DNA from: Mesodorylaimus sp. YZB2_4
Lineage: Eukaryota; Nematoda; Enoplea; Dorylaimida; Dorylaimidae
Direction: 5' to 3'
Length of the DNA: 64,000 nucleotides
Assembly: GCA_030248295.1 (NCBI GenBank)
Contig: JASANH010000781.1
Coordinates: 186,001-250,000 of the forward strand
The position numbers were made by a program, and so were the translations under genes. Positions 11,801 to 22,344 of the stretch are shown in pieces. The notes beneath the pieces were generated by a model that did no database searches, was not told the DNA's origin, and saw nothing but the letters and a program-made list of their open reading frames with translations. How positions within the stretch are numbered: position 1 is the stretch's first letter; each line of letters opens with the position of its first letter.

Positions 11801-13396
11801 AGCTCTCAACATGACCCCATCATGTATACCTTAGTCTTACATTTGATATCCATATATGCAAAAAACTGCTGCCAACTCTAGGGAATTTTCAGAAAAATCC
11901 ATTTTTGAAAATCTTGCAAGATATCTCGTGGAACCTGTCATTCCTTTTCGGATAAAGCTTCTGAAATGGCATTAGCTGGTTTTTCCCGGTTGAAATAAGA
12001 CTTCTTATTATGAAAATAAAACTGAAGAAAGTAGAAATCACCAAGTGCCTGAAGTACGTGCCTTTTGAATTTCCCGCCCTACGTGCTGCTAATGAGAAGT
12101 ATGCGGTTTGGGCTGCTTCCTGTGGAAATAACAGGAAAATATTAACCTTTCTCGCTTTTCACGATGTGTCGATCTAATCGTGAGTTTGTACTAGAAAATT
12201 TGCTTTTCGTGAAAAATACTAGAAGTTACAAATTTTTCCAGCGATTTGCAAAGTAGGCAGCCGAAACCGCACTCTTGTCATAAGCAGCACGTGAGGCGGG
12301 AAATTCAAAAAGCACGCACTTCGGACACTTGGTGACCACTACTTTCTTCCTCTTTTTTTTCACAATTAGAAGTGTCCATGCCATTTTTCATACTCTATCT
12401 GAAAATGAATGTCTGGTTCTACGCGCTTTCTTGCAAGATTATCAAAAATGAATTTTTTCGAAAATTCCCTGAAGTTGGCTGCAGTTTTTTGCATATTTGG
12501 ATATCTAATGTAAAGCAATAATATAGACAAGGGGAATCACGGTGAAAGCTAGATGGATGTGGCATATTTCAGGCAGGCCAAATCCTGTCTCCCTCTTAAC
12601 ATAAAGGAACAGGAGGTCTGAAAGTGGTCAACTTGGAGGGCACCTCCAAATTTGGGGCCCAATATCTCGAGATACGTTGAAGATAGAAACTTTTCGCGAC
12701 AAGAACTCGGCTCCTCATTCATTTGCGAATACGCTGATGTGTCGTTGATCGAGAAAGACCGTAAGGTCAGTGAGTTATGGCCAATATCGCCGAAGCACGT
12801 CAGAAAAAAAACGTTTTTCTGGGGTAATCCCGTTAAAATCGAGTGTGCACAAAAACCAACTGCGCATCACTATCACCACAAATGGGTGCATCGAATTCTA
12901 ACATTGAAGGGGGGTCAAAAATTGATTCTTGGCAATGTACTGTATCTCACATGGGTCGAACCTTCATAGAAACCCTGTCTTAAGTACTGTAGCTGTCGAC
13001 TTAGAAACACGAAAAATTACAACAGACTTCCATTTTCTGATGCATTTCGCTGACTCGCAAACAGTTGACACTTACGATGAGAAAAACGTAGAGTTTTTGA
13101 AACTTACATTTGTGAAAAACATTCCGGAACGACATTGGCCATTTTCAGTCAAAAGGCACAAGGCGACACATTCGTCCAAATTTTTAGCTGATGTAAGATT
13201 CAATTCGAAATCGATCAGTGTGTAATTCGGGGAATAATATGAAATTGTGTCGTTGCATGCGGGAGTTTCTGAACAAAAATATTTTGCAAATTATGAAACC
13301 TAAAAATTCAAAGTTATTACCGCTTGCGTCGTCATGCATAAAAATTGCAACTGAAATAGCAGCTTGGACTGCCAAGAGAAGACATTTCGACGACAT
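8878..13396 (-). CDS. Secreted protein with five PAN/apple domains (11 exons)
   Basis: Exons, in coding order: 13396-13321, 13268-13108, 11280-11085, 10824-10673, 10555-10396, 10335-10184, 10124-9965, 9610-9462, 9408-9246, 9197-9049, 8994-8878. All junctions keep frame and give 544 residues. Exon 1 is a signal peptide (MSSKCLLLAVQAAISVAIFM). Each domain uses two exons. The first carries Cys, a hydrophobic Tyr/Leu-Val-Gly-Phe strand, the KxLxECxxxC helix and CxSGMFY. The second carries NCxLNxESR, then YFEPC. Introns alternate strictly: phase 1 before each domain, phase 0 inside it. PAN/apple modules mediate protein or glycan binding outside the cell. The product has no membrane segment and ends soon after the last domain, so it is probably secreted. 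The domains are diverged, so the duplications are old. Domain 1 has a long Asn/Asp-rich linker at its end. Confidence 0.88.
9760..9785. repeat. Poly-C tract inside an intron
   Basis: A long run of C interrupted by few bases, in the intron between PAN exons at 9965 and 9610. The surrounding intron has three copies of an ACCATA(C/T)TTTA(C/T)GCA motif. A similar poly-C run occurs at about 10886-10912. Confidence 0.8.
11389..12980. mobile_element. 1.6 kb imperfect palindrome in intron 2 of the PAN gene
   Basis: Read from 11389 forward and from 12980 backward, the sequence is the same with moderate divergence over about 780 bases per arm. Ends: GGCTTTCTGTAAAGGTCGAC against GGTTTCTATGAAGGTTCGAC. 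Middle: GGCCATAACTCACTGA then GTCTTTCTCGATCAACGAC in both. Inner: CTTTTTGAATTTCCCGCC in both. Only a few tens of bases separate the arms near 12170-12210. No transposase is encoded. It looks like a large foldback element or an old head-to-head duplicate. Its transcript could form a long double-stranded RNA. Confidence 0.8.
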
Positions 13397-13399
13397 GTT

Positions 13400-14000
13400 A
13401 TAACAAGTTCGAATCTATTCGTTTTATCTAATTGCGAGTCAAATGGTTGCAAAGATCAATATTGAGAGCACTTAAGACTTTTAAGAATAATCTTCTAGAC
13501 TGCTCTCATAGAATATAAAATTTAGTTTTATACGGATTCTGTGAAACCTGTTTGCCCAAAGCACCGCCTCCTGTGCGGTAAGACTACGCAACTTTCGTAT
13601 TTTTAGAATTCATTTGTTCGAGCAACAAAATCCCCAATTGTATGCTGGTTGTGCAATCTTCTTTGCGCAGTTACCTACAGAAAAAGTGTAATTCGTCTCA
13701 ATTTTGCGAATAACTTTTTGGAAAAGATACACAGTTGGAAAGAGTTCCACGGATTTTTAGCTCGAATAATTTGCGCGCTTTGGCAATTTGAAAAATTTGC
13801 GTGCTTACTTGAGCGTCGCAAAGTGGGCATACAACTCAAAAAAACAAAATCCCGCCCCGCGTTCTATGCGATGCTCAAGTAACGCTTTCAAATTTTCAAA
13901 AACGTCCGATTTATTCCAGTTAAAAGTCCTGTGACCTCTTGCCAATCCGACTTTTTAAATCTCAAGTGTGTAATTTACAAAATCGGATTTTCTGTATATA
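13400..14000. other. Intergenic, nothing recognised
   Basis: Upstream of the PAN-domain gene. No gene, RNA or clear promoter motif found. Confidence 0.4.
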
Positions 14001-14526
14001 CAGTCGAGTCCACTTGATATCACTGGTTCCGGACGGGAAGAAAATGTGACAATATTCGGGATGTGACTAAACCAAAGTGCACTCAAAAATGGCAAAAACT
14101 TGAGTTTTTGCTTTTTCCCGCTCCATCATACCATTTTCGTGTATTCCTAACCGTTTGAAGGACGCAACGCTTTTTCAAACAATTTTTGTGATCAAAGAAG
14201 GTTAAATTATGTGGGTCAGTCGAATCAAAGCTGAAGCACAAGGTGCCATGCCCCAAAATGTTCATGTTTTCTGGTAAAAATCCCAGTTTTTGACAAATTC
14301 GCGCTTGTTTCAGGCTGCCAAGGGTGTAAATGAGACATTTTTCTGATTCTGCTACCGCTTGGCACAAAAATTTATGTGACAGCAAGCGGACTGAGCCAGA
14401 TTCAGTGTGATAATAAGCGAACTCGAAATACACACAAGGAATAGGGAAAAAATTCGGGACTTTGACAACCTGTGATAATAGCCGGAGTGTGACATTATCC
14501 GGTGTGACTATACGTGGACTCGACTG
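14001..14526. mobile_element. Mariner/pogo-like MITE, 526 bases
   Basis: The left end CAGTCGAGTCCACTTGATATC and the right end (reverse complement CAGTCGAGTCCACGTATAGTC) form terminal inverted repeats. The inner parts of both ends carry GTGACA-ATTC/ATCCGG-type motifs. The left flank is TA, the typical mariner-superfamily target; the right flank is AA, so the duplication is imperfect. No transposase frame is present. Confidence 0.65.
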
Positions 14527-14559
14527 AACTGTAGTACTGTACCCTGATTTCTGTTGGCC

Positions 14560-14840
14560 GAACTTAAATCACGTGGCGTATCCGTATTGCTTGGGAGCGA
14601 GTGGCTGGACTCGTCCCGGGTTTGATCCCCGGTGATAGGTCGGTTTGCGAACAATGAACCCTCGCTGACGCCAAGCCGTGGGTGACTCACCCAGGACCAT
14701 CGAGGGGCTTCGAGCAGAGAGCCTGAAGGCAAGGAGACAGTCTCGGCTATCGAACACGGGAGGGGTTCATACTGTAGCCCCCGCCATCATCCGAAGAAGT
14801 CGGTCGAGGTGCTCCTAGAGGAGTCGCACAGAGGGAAGCT
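14560..14840 (+). mobile_element. tRNA-derived SINE-like repeat, copy A
   Basis: A tRNA-like head with B box (CCGGGTTTGATCCCCGG) is followed by a conserved body: GGTCGGTTTGCGAAC, CGCTGACGCCAAGCC, GGGTGACTCACCCAGGACC, ATCGAGGGGCTTCGAG. The copies near 22350 and 28090 share the same order of blocks. Confidence 0.65.
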
Positions 14841-15990
14841 GGCCTGTTTGCTGGTCCCCGCGCAGCCTTGATTTTACGGAAGGTGTCTGCTGACCGGCTA
14901 TGACAAAACGGACTGCGATCCAAAAATCTTCGACAAGAAAGAACACCAGCAAAAAGTCATTCAATAATCAAGATTCTGCTGCATCACTGCAGTTTGACAG
15001 GGTTGTGTCCTGTGTGGTGTAGGACTCCGAGAATATGCTCCAGTGTCAGCTCCTGAGGGCCATGCTCTCTAAGACTTCTTTATTGCCTGAAGCCCCTTTT
15101 TGCCTCTAGCTGGCCAGCAGTCAAACCCTGCAAGCAAGGCTGTGCGAGAACCAGCACAAATGGGCGTCCTCTGTTCCGTCTTTGCGACTGCATAACATTG
15201 GAGCACCTCCCAACGATGCCCTCCAAGCCTTGCCCCAGATTAGTGAAAAGACTGAGCGCTCTACGCGCATCAGCCTGCAGTACAGTAGCGTGGATACTCT
15301 GTCGCTCTGACGACGAGTAGTTGCAGAGGAACTCACAATGAAAAACCGACGTTCTCTCTTCGTCGACCCCACCCGTAATCTTGGGCGTTTTTATCCTACT
15401 GCTCCTTCTCTTTTACTCTTCCTTTCGCTTTTCGCTTTCGCCTGCTATCGTCAGCAAAATGTGTTGTTTTACAGTACGATCCAGCTGTTTCTTTTCTATG
15501 AGACAGAAGCGCGAATTTAAAATCGTCAAAATTGTCACTGTCACGGGACAATTCAAAATCTTTACCCTGCGGAAAATTCCCGCCCTTACAGTATGTTGGG
15601 AAGAAAGCAGACTGAAAAAACTTCTGCAGACACCCGCGGTAATGGGCAACAAATTTTATCAATTTATTAATCTTGTCGACACGCGTCCTTCTAAACTCCG
15701 TCATCACACGGGGCAAAAAAATTTACAACTCAAATTACTCCTCTAATCTGTACAAACAAAGAAGTTTTTTATATTCTACCCCTATCATATTTACCACCAT
15801 TTGAATATGCTCATTTTAAAGTATTTGCATTCGATTTAACCAGCCTCCATCTTTAGTTTATTTTCACCCCGCTTATAACTCACTCAGAAGCATAATTCAA
15901 TGCATAGAACTCGATTCTAGCGGTAGTTGTTCGCCAGCTTCTACCATCTGTTGTGTGTGAACACTGCGAAAAGTCAGCAGAAAATCCACC

Positions 15991-17043
15991 ATGCTACTCT
16001 TCAGCTTTATTGCATCCATGCTAGCCGTGACTGTAACTGGCCGCACACCCCGTCAGTGCCGTTCGGTTGGCGATAAATGGGTCGCGGATAAAATCAAATA
16101 TGTCTGCTCTGAAGAAGGAGATGCGTTGAAGGCCAAACCAGTGGGTAGGAGAAAACATTTTTTTGAGAATGCAAGTTTTAAGAGGTGGTTTCTTGCTTTG
16201 TTCAGCATGTATTCTTAGTGGTCGAGAATACGGCCCTAATGACCAATGGACAAGCTCTACTTTCAAATTCGAATGCAAACCTACCGAAGATGGTGGCTTG
16301 ACGGTCAATGTGCTGAGTAAGTGCTGAAGCGAATGTAAAATTCGAAGCGGTCCGTTCAGCGTCCATTTTCGCACAGCATAATCAAAACAAGGCCTAGTGT
16401 GCTATAGAGTGTTTTAGCGACGCCCGCGGGAAATTCGAAAGATCAAGCTGCTAAAAACTGTGAATTGGTTTATTGGGTGGATGATGTGTGTAATTGATTT
16501 TTTAGCATGCCTTTCACCCAAGGGTGAAGAGCTTGCCATTGGCCAATCAGTAATTGCCTCTAATAATCGTAACAGAGGTCGTTTCCAATGCATCAAAAAA
16601 GCCAATGGCTGGGTGACACGCAAATTCCAACCTGGCTGCGTTTTCAACGGCACGTTCTACCAACCAGGTCGAACTTGGTTCTCTGGAAATACCAGTCTCA
16701 CTTGCCTCCGATTAAGAAACAAGAAACAACACGAAGTTAGAGCTACAGGTAGAAAAAAATTAAAAAATTTGCAGTGTTTCCAAAATTGCTGTGGAAATAT
16801 GATTTTAGCTTGCAAAGCTGAAGAAAATGTGTGGGTGGCAGTTGACTCATATTATGAAGATGTCGCGACAAACAAACATTTTAAGTGCGAACGAAGCAAA
16901 GAAGAATCTACTGGTGCCATACTGGTGCCAGCTGATGGTAAGTTGTCATCAATTCTTGTGATTAATTTTTAATTCATGATAATTTTTTAGCACTAAGCTA
17001 CAACAGATGGTTCAAACCATTTGCTGATGCTCAAGAAAATTGA
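15991..17043 (+). CDS. MIG-18-like secreted protein with fibronectin-I-type modules
   Basis: Exons 15991-16144, 16206-16316, 16506-16748, 16809-16937 and 16991-17043 join in frame (229 residues); all four introns are phase 1. A signal peptide (MLLFSFIASMLAVTVTG) comes first. Repeated small modules follow the pattern Cys...Gly/Trp...aromatic-x-Cys. Examples are QCRSVGDKWVADKIKYVC in exon 1, CILSGREYGPNDQW...FEC in exon 2, two modules in exon 3 and CKAEENVW...FKC in exon 4. This pattern is that of the nematode family annotated as abnormal cell migration protein 18-like fibronectin type I domain proteins, extracellular proteins linked to basement membrane and cell migration. The phase-1 introns fit module shuffling. 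The tail (ALSYNRWFKPFADAQEN) has no cysteine. Family assignment is from pattern, not alignment. Confidence 0.7.
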
Positions 17044-17867
17044 ACATTTGCAATATCGGCGCGTCATTGAATTAAACTGTTTTTTGTTGGGTTTGCATTT
17101 TTCTGTTAGCCGTGCAACGCGATTTCCTTCAGGGTTACGGTCCATGGCAGGGTAAAAGCAGAATGTTACCGTAACTGATAACCTGATCATATTTTAAACT
17201 TTTACTGATAAGACTGTCGGCTTGGTAGCAAAAAGCAAGAAGCACACGGCTAACTCAAAAATGCAAACTCAAAAAAAAGGTTTTATGCGCGTCGCTATAA
17301 TTTTACGTCATCAGTAAAATTGAAGTTGAGCTTCTGTTGCTAACGTCTTTCGCTTGCACGAGCTTGAACGTAATTGCAAAGCGTGTCACACTCGTTGCAT
17401 GAGCTGCTCCCGGGCCAGTGCAATAAGTGTCATCCAGCTGTTCAGACGAATCAAGCATAACTAAAAAATTAGCGTATATTCAATGCCTGTCGTCTCTTTG
17501 ACACCCGGGTCTCCTAGAAGAAGACCCTTTGTTGCTCACTTGAAGATGAGGCGAATCAAGAAGAAAAAACTTATTTTCCATTCACTATTGATCCTTTACT
17601 AGGCTTCTTATCGTCATTCACCCAAGGAGCATAGCCGCACAAGAGACTGCGAAAGCGTGCACTAATTTAAAACGACAGACGATATGAATGTATGAAAAGA
17701 ATTTTCTCGTTTCTCATTTTTAGTGCGTCAAGTAGCAAGGAGCCTATTTCTATGAAAATTAAATAAGTTTGCGCTGCCAGTCAAGAAAAATCGTCGTCTT
17801 ACATGCAGGACTTCAGCCTCGTCTAGTCGTTCTCCGATCACCCCACCTTTAAGGCACTTGTACGAAC
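17044..17867. other. Intergenic with a short TTAGCCGTGC element
   Basis: A small element at about 17100-17247 begins TTTCTGTTAGCCGTGC and ends with the inverted CACGGCTAACTC. The same end sequence occurs at 10940-11025, 54784-54800 and 56329-56338. The rest of the stretch shows no gene. Confidence 0.45.
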
Positions 17868-18183
17868 ATGGCGTCTAAGCTTGTTTCTGCTATTATTTTT
17901 TTCTCATGTTTGCAAATCTTGATTTATCAGAACCCTGTCTCCGCCAGAATCAGATTATCGGATCGATTATTCTATCGCGGATACAATAACCAAGCACGCG
18001 GCAATGAGTAACTGAGGTTTTTTGATGTCATCCCATCACGAGTGTCCTTTCTTTAGATTTTCGAAAGATGACAATGATCAACGCTATCAAGCACCATCAC
18101 TGGTGGAAAAACTGAAGGGCAGTGGAAGAAAAAATTCATTGTGTCATTTAAGCCCTGTTCAGTGTCTGTTGTTGAAGAAGTGA
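17868..18183 (+). CDS. Secreted precursor of a Cys-x6-Cys ring peptide, allatostatin-C/somatostatin-like in design
   Basis: Two exons: 17868-18007 and 18057-18183, joined by a 49-base intron (donor GTAACT, acceptor CTTTCTTTAG, phase 2). They make an 88-residue precursor. The N terminus is a strong signal peptide (SAIIFFSCLQILIYQNPVSA). A spacer rich in Arg, Asn and Asp follows (LFYRGYNNQARGNEFSKDD), then Gly-Arg-Lys, then NSLCHLSPVQCLLL, Lys-Lys and stop. Two cysteines six residues apart at the C terminus, after a basic site and with Pro inside the ring, match the layout of allatostatin-C peptides (insect ring CYFNPISC). Such peptides act through somatostatin-type GPCRs. Without the intron, exon 1 alone would read a 47-residue secreted peptide ending at 18011. 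The weak donor and lack of transcript data limit confidence. It has the same architecture as the genes at 25060 and 26622. Confidence 0.6.
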
Positions 18184-18955
18184 TTGACAGTATTGCATAC
18201 TGTACCAGCAATGAGAAGCTGACGTAGAGAAAGTAAACGAATCTGCTGTCTGGAATGAACACGGCAGACTCCTATGAACTTCAGCAGGTGGTCGTGCCAG
18301 CGAAATACCATCATTTCATTTAGGCGTTGCCACCTGATGTTTGCCGACTAGACTATAGGGTGCATGCTTTCAGTAACTTCATCTAGCATGTATCTAACTT
18401 TTACCACGATGTTCAATTTCATACATCTGGTCAAAAAAAGTTGTTTCTGCAAGAGACCAAAAAACTATACATGCTCAAAATGGCATGGCCTACGAGTCTC
18501 TGTGCGTAAGACTGTGTTTAAGCAAGAAGATGGTAAACCATAAAAGCTGCTTTTTCCTCCTTTCTCCTCCATCATCGATTTCGCTTCAACTCCATCGACA
18601 TAATTGAATGCCCACTTACCACTCGAAACTCCCTCTCCCTGATAGTGAGTCCAGTGTGCGCTTCAAACCTGCACACACCTGCTTCACTCCATTTCCAGCC
18701 CTCACCTGCGTGATACGGCCTTAGTGCGAAATATAAAGCCCCTTTGTTTAATGCCAAAAACAGGTGATCCCAAAGGCTGTTTTGCAAGGCAAATTTTTTG
18801 AAGTGGTGTCCCTTCGAGCAAGAACCTGAGACAAACGATCTTGACCCAGCCTCCAGCCACCTGAAACTGTTACAGTTCTATCGTTGTTCACGAAGCATGA
18901 TTGCTATCCCTAGCGTGCAATTTCACCCTTCCTCCATGAAATCTCGCTTCAAATT
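18184..18955. other. Intergenic, nothing recognised
   Basis: Contains GCCACCTGATGTTTG at about 18329, a short sequence shared with about 24207; otherwise no support for a gene. Confidence 0.35.
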
Positions 18956-18989
18956 CTCGATATATATATATTCTATACATATTCTACCA

Positions 18990-19560
18990 TTTGAGCCGAA
19001 ACCATATTTTACGTAAAAATTTCCAGCTTTTCTGGCAAAAAAAGCTTAAGAATCCCAAGCAGGTTAAAATACACTTCAGATTTTATTGTAAAAGTAAGTT
19101 TCAGCTCATATGATGAACTAGAGTCACATAGGTAAAATATAGTTTCGGCTCATATGGCGAAGTATGAGCATAACAGGCTAAAATATAAAATTCGTCAAGT
19201 ATGGCTTCCGCTTACATGACCGATTGCTCATGAGTTAAGAGGGTAAATATGTTCTAGTTGATGCAATACGATTTTGGCTTCTCTGGCAAAGATAACTTTC
19301 AGAATTCCAAGCAGGATGAAATAAGCTTCAGTTTAATTGGTAAAGGTGGTTCGAGCTTTGATGGTGAATTATGATCGCATGGGTAAAATACAGTTCCATT
19401 TTTTTCAGTAAAATATGGTTTCAGCTTACGTGGCGAAGCGTGGTCATAATAGGGTAAGATATAAATTCAGTTGAGCGGCTTCAGCTTAAATGACAAGTAA
19501 TTAAGGTCTGGTCAGATACTTTCCAGCTGACTCAGTAAAATTGGGTTTCAGCTTTATGAT
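18990..19560. repeat. Degenerate tandem repeat, GGTAAAATATGGTTTCAGCTNATATGG-type
   Basis: Units of about 50-65 bases contain AAAATATAGTTTCGGCTCAT or close variants, then ATGGCGAAGTATGAGCATAACAGG. At least seven diverged units can be followed. The core (A)ACCATATTTTACG on the opposite strand also occurs singly near 9725-9890 and 63577. Confidence 0.65.
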
Positions 19561-20009
19561 GATCTGTGTTCATCAAAAAGCAAATTGTAAGATACAAAGA
19601 TACAGTACAGTTCAATCGAGAAAATATGTTTTAGCTTTGCAGCTCTGTTTGATTTAAAAATTCCAAGGCGTCTAACAACGCAAAAATGTGACGCACTCGA
19701 AAAGAAACATTTGTATATAGATTTTTTAAAACACCAATTACAGCTTTTCAATCTTCTTAATCAGTCAGATCAGGTCCGGCAAATGATAGATGATGGATAT
19801 TTGGCGCTGTCAAATATTTTGAAAGCACCTTGATATTTTCACAGTGCTGCTTTTTTTATTCACCGATTCCACTAAAATTTTTCTCAGTCTCTTTTGACAC
19901 AAATAAATAACAACAGCAGAATCTTTCATGCACAGTACCACCAGTCTTTCCATTCCATTTTCCCTCTCGAGCCATATCGACCCAACATTCAACACAAAAG
20001 GCCTAATTC

Positions 20010-21512
20010 TCAGACATTCCCCTTTCCCACATCCACACTCTCCTCTTCTGCATGGCCGGATGGCTGATTCTCACTTGCGCATTCTTCAATCTCGAATAAT
20101 TGTCTCTCCAATGTTGTGCAAGTATTAAAATTCGGATCGATATCAAATTGGTTTGCTGTTTTTGCACTCGACTGTCCTCGAAGTGATCTATTAATTTTTG
20201 ATCGCCTTCTTCGCTGTCCAAAATCAGAATCACGTGCGCTGCGCGGAGCCACATCCATCGATCGATCGCCAATCACCGAAGCACCTTCGGTACAGATGAC
20301 AAAATCACGGTACATAGCCGCACAAAGGACCATACATATCAGTAAGAGTATAGTTTTCGCGATCGCCAAATATTGACAAATTATTCTGCCATAAGCAGCT
20401 GCTACATAAATTCTAGATTCGCATGGCATCGATTCATAACATGCCGTTGATCGATTTCCGATCAATCGATAATTTTCAAAATTTTCACAACAAGAAAGAG
20501 GGAACGGTAATAAATCTTTTTGTTGCTTATTTTTTTCTAATTCTTTTTGAATCCACCATTTTGATTTCATCCAATCACCCACTTTCGTGAACCCGCAACA
20601 TCGACCCGATTGTTGAATATCATCAACAAATTGAGTCCCCATTTTTGCGTCTAAATCTCCATATTCATATTCCAAAATAATTTTAAAAAATTCTTTCAAA
20701 TATGAAATCGCTTTGCGTTCGCTGATAAAAAGTGTACAAACGCCAGTAAATGTCATTAAGAAATCGACAAATACAAATCGCATATAATATCGAAAATAAC
20801 CACATTGACATATTAGACCAGAAACAAATATTAGAACGCTCATTCCATCCAAACAAGATGACGATGCCATCAACAGCATGCCACTCATCGGATAGGAGCC
20901 GACATCGAAATTAGTTTGACGTATTTTACTCACATCAGCCACTCGAAAATCAGCATTTTGAAAATCGATAATTATCAAATAGACGAAAATTGATGCTAAC
21001 GCTAATTTGGTAATGAGTAAAAATAAAAGTGAAAAAAATTTTTTCTTCGATCGTCTAATTATTCTTTCAATACCTAATTCTCGTTTTTGTCGAAGTAAGA
21101 GTAATCGTCGTACTGCCTTACCTCGATGTAATTTTTTACTTTTCACGGAGCTAACGCTCTGATTATCCGCATTTGAGGATCGTTTTCGATTGATTGATCG
21201 ATTTTTTGGTCGATCAAATGTTAAGTCTCGATTATTATTGATTTTTTGAACTTTTTCTTCAGTTTGTACTAAAATTTCTGGCGAAGCAAAAAACACTGGT
21301 GGGCTATCTTTATTAGCCATGACCACTGGCGAGTAATCGTGGGTGCTGAGTCGAGCAGCTGCATTAGCTCGAACTGGTATAAATTCACCGCCTGATTGTT
21401 TTCTCCGAATTGATCCAGATGATTTCTTGCGACTGGGAGATTTAGTTACAGATTTTTCGCTGGATAAACTAGCATTGGAAAGTGATCTCACTTTTTGTGG
21501 TGATGAAGACAT
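20010..21512 (-). CDS. Intronless tetraspanin with long basic N-terminal extension
   Basis: A 500-residue open frame. The first 150 residues are Ser/Lys/Arg-rich and cytoplasmic, with repeats of SRKKSSGSIRRKQSGG type. Four hydrophobic segments follow: one near 160-182 (FFSLLFLLITKLALASIFVY), one near 210-240, one near 245-265 and the last near 385-405 (AIAKTILLLICMVLCAAMY). Between segments 3 and 4 lies a large loop with the tetraspanin signature CCG (GRCCGFTKVGDW). Further cysteines are LSCCENF, ACYES and PCES. Tetraspanins organise membrane microdomains. The usual length is 200-300 residues, so the extended N and C termini are unusual. A minus-strand AATAAA lies near 19856. No intron is needed, which could reflect retroposition or a lineage trait. 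Confidence 0.85.
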   Translation of the reverse strand: MSSSPQKVRSLSNASLSSEKSVTKSPSRKKSSGSIRRKQSGGEFIPVRANAAARLSTHDYSPVVMANKDSPPVFFASPEILVQTEEKVQKINNNRDLTFDRPKNRSINRKRSSNADNQSVSSVKSKKLHRGKAVRRLLLLRQKRELGIERIIRRSKKKFFSLLFLLITKLALASIFVYLIIIDFQNADFRVADVSKIRQTNFDVGSYPMSGMLLMASSSCLDGMSVLIFVSGLICQCGYFRYYMRFVFVDFLMTFTGVCTLFISERKAISYLKEFFKIILEYEYGDLDAKMGTQFVDDIQQSGRCCGFTKVGDWMKSKWWIQKELEKNKQQKDLLPFPLSCCENFENYRLIGNRSTACYESMPCESRIYVAAAYGRIICQYLAIAKTILLLICMVLCAAMYRDFVICTEGASVIGDRSMDVAPRSARDSDFGQRRRRSKINRSLRGQSSAKTANQFDIDPNFNTCTTLERQLFEIEECASENQPSGHAEEESVDVGKGNV

Positions 21513-22340
21513 TTTTCCAAAAGACCGCCAACGCCTAGACTAGGCTGTCCGAGTGAGCGAATTAACGAATGCAAAAGAATCAAGAAAATACGCGCACTAG
21601 GGGACCTCGGGTCTAATCGTAAGCATAAATGGCCAGGCAAAACTGACGGGATTAGAAAAACCAATCAATTTGAGCTCTATTCAATGGCTGAATTGAATCT
21701 TATTCAATTAGGCCTCATTGCTCCATGCCAAGTCGTGGATGCGACTAACAATGACTCCGTTCTACTTGCACGAAAAAGAAGCTGACTGTGCTTTTTTTCA
21801 GCTGCAACAAACTTTCAGCTGCCCAGAAAATAAATTGTTCTGTGATGGCCAATCAATGAAGTCGTGGCAAACTTTTTTCGTATTATCAGGTACCTACGAT
21901 CAGAGAGAAGATTTCAGATACCTAAGCCCCCCCCCCCCCACCCCCTGCGCGACGGGGCGCGATGGATTCAAGGCTCACATTGCAGCCTAGGAGAAGCATC
22001 GTCGATCTGTGACTTTGTGATGTGATTGTGTTCCCCTTTTATGCGTTGTTTGCTTCCCTGTGGTTCACTCTTCGTTTCTGTCGCAGACCAGAGTGGTCCC
22101 TTCTTATCTTTGTCCATAAAGACAGTGTCTGTGTCGAAGTCGAAGTGTCGAACGAAGTCTGTGTTATACTCACTGTCAGTCTCTCATCGTCGGCCGACCT
22201 GCGCAGGAGGTCCGCTCATTCTCTCTTTTATTCTACGCTTCCACAACGCCGCTCTCGCTACAGCTAGTGGACAAAGTATGATTTGACGACATGGCTAGGC
22301 TATACTCATACCCTTTCTCTGATCCCCGCCACTCCCATGT
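21513..22340. other. Intergenic with poly-C tract
   Basis: No gene supported. A poly-C run lies at about 21929-21944. Confidence 0.4.
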
Positions 22341-22344
22341 TTCA

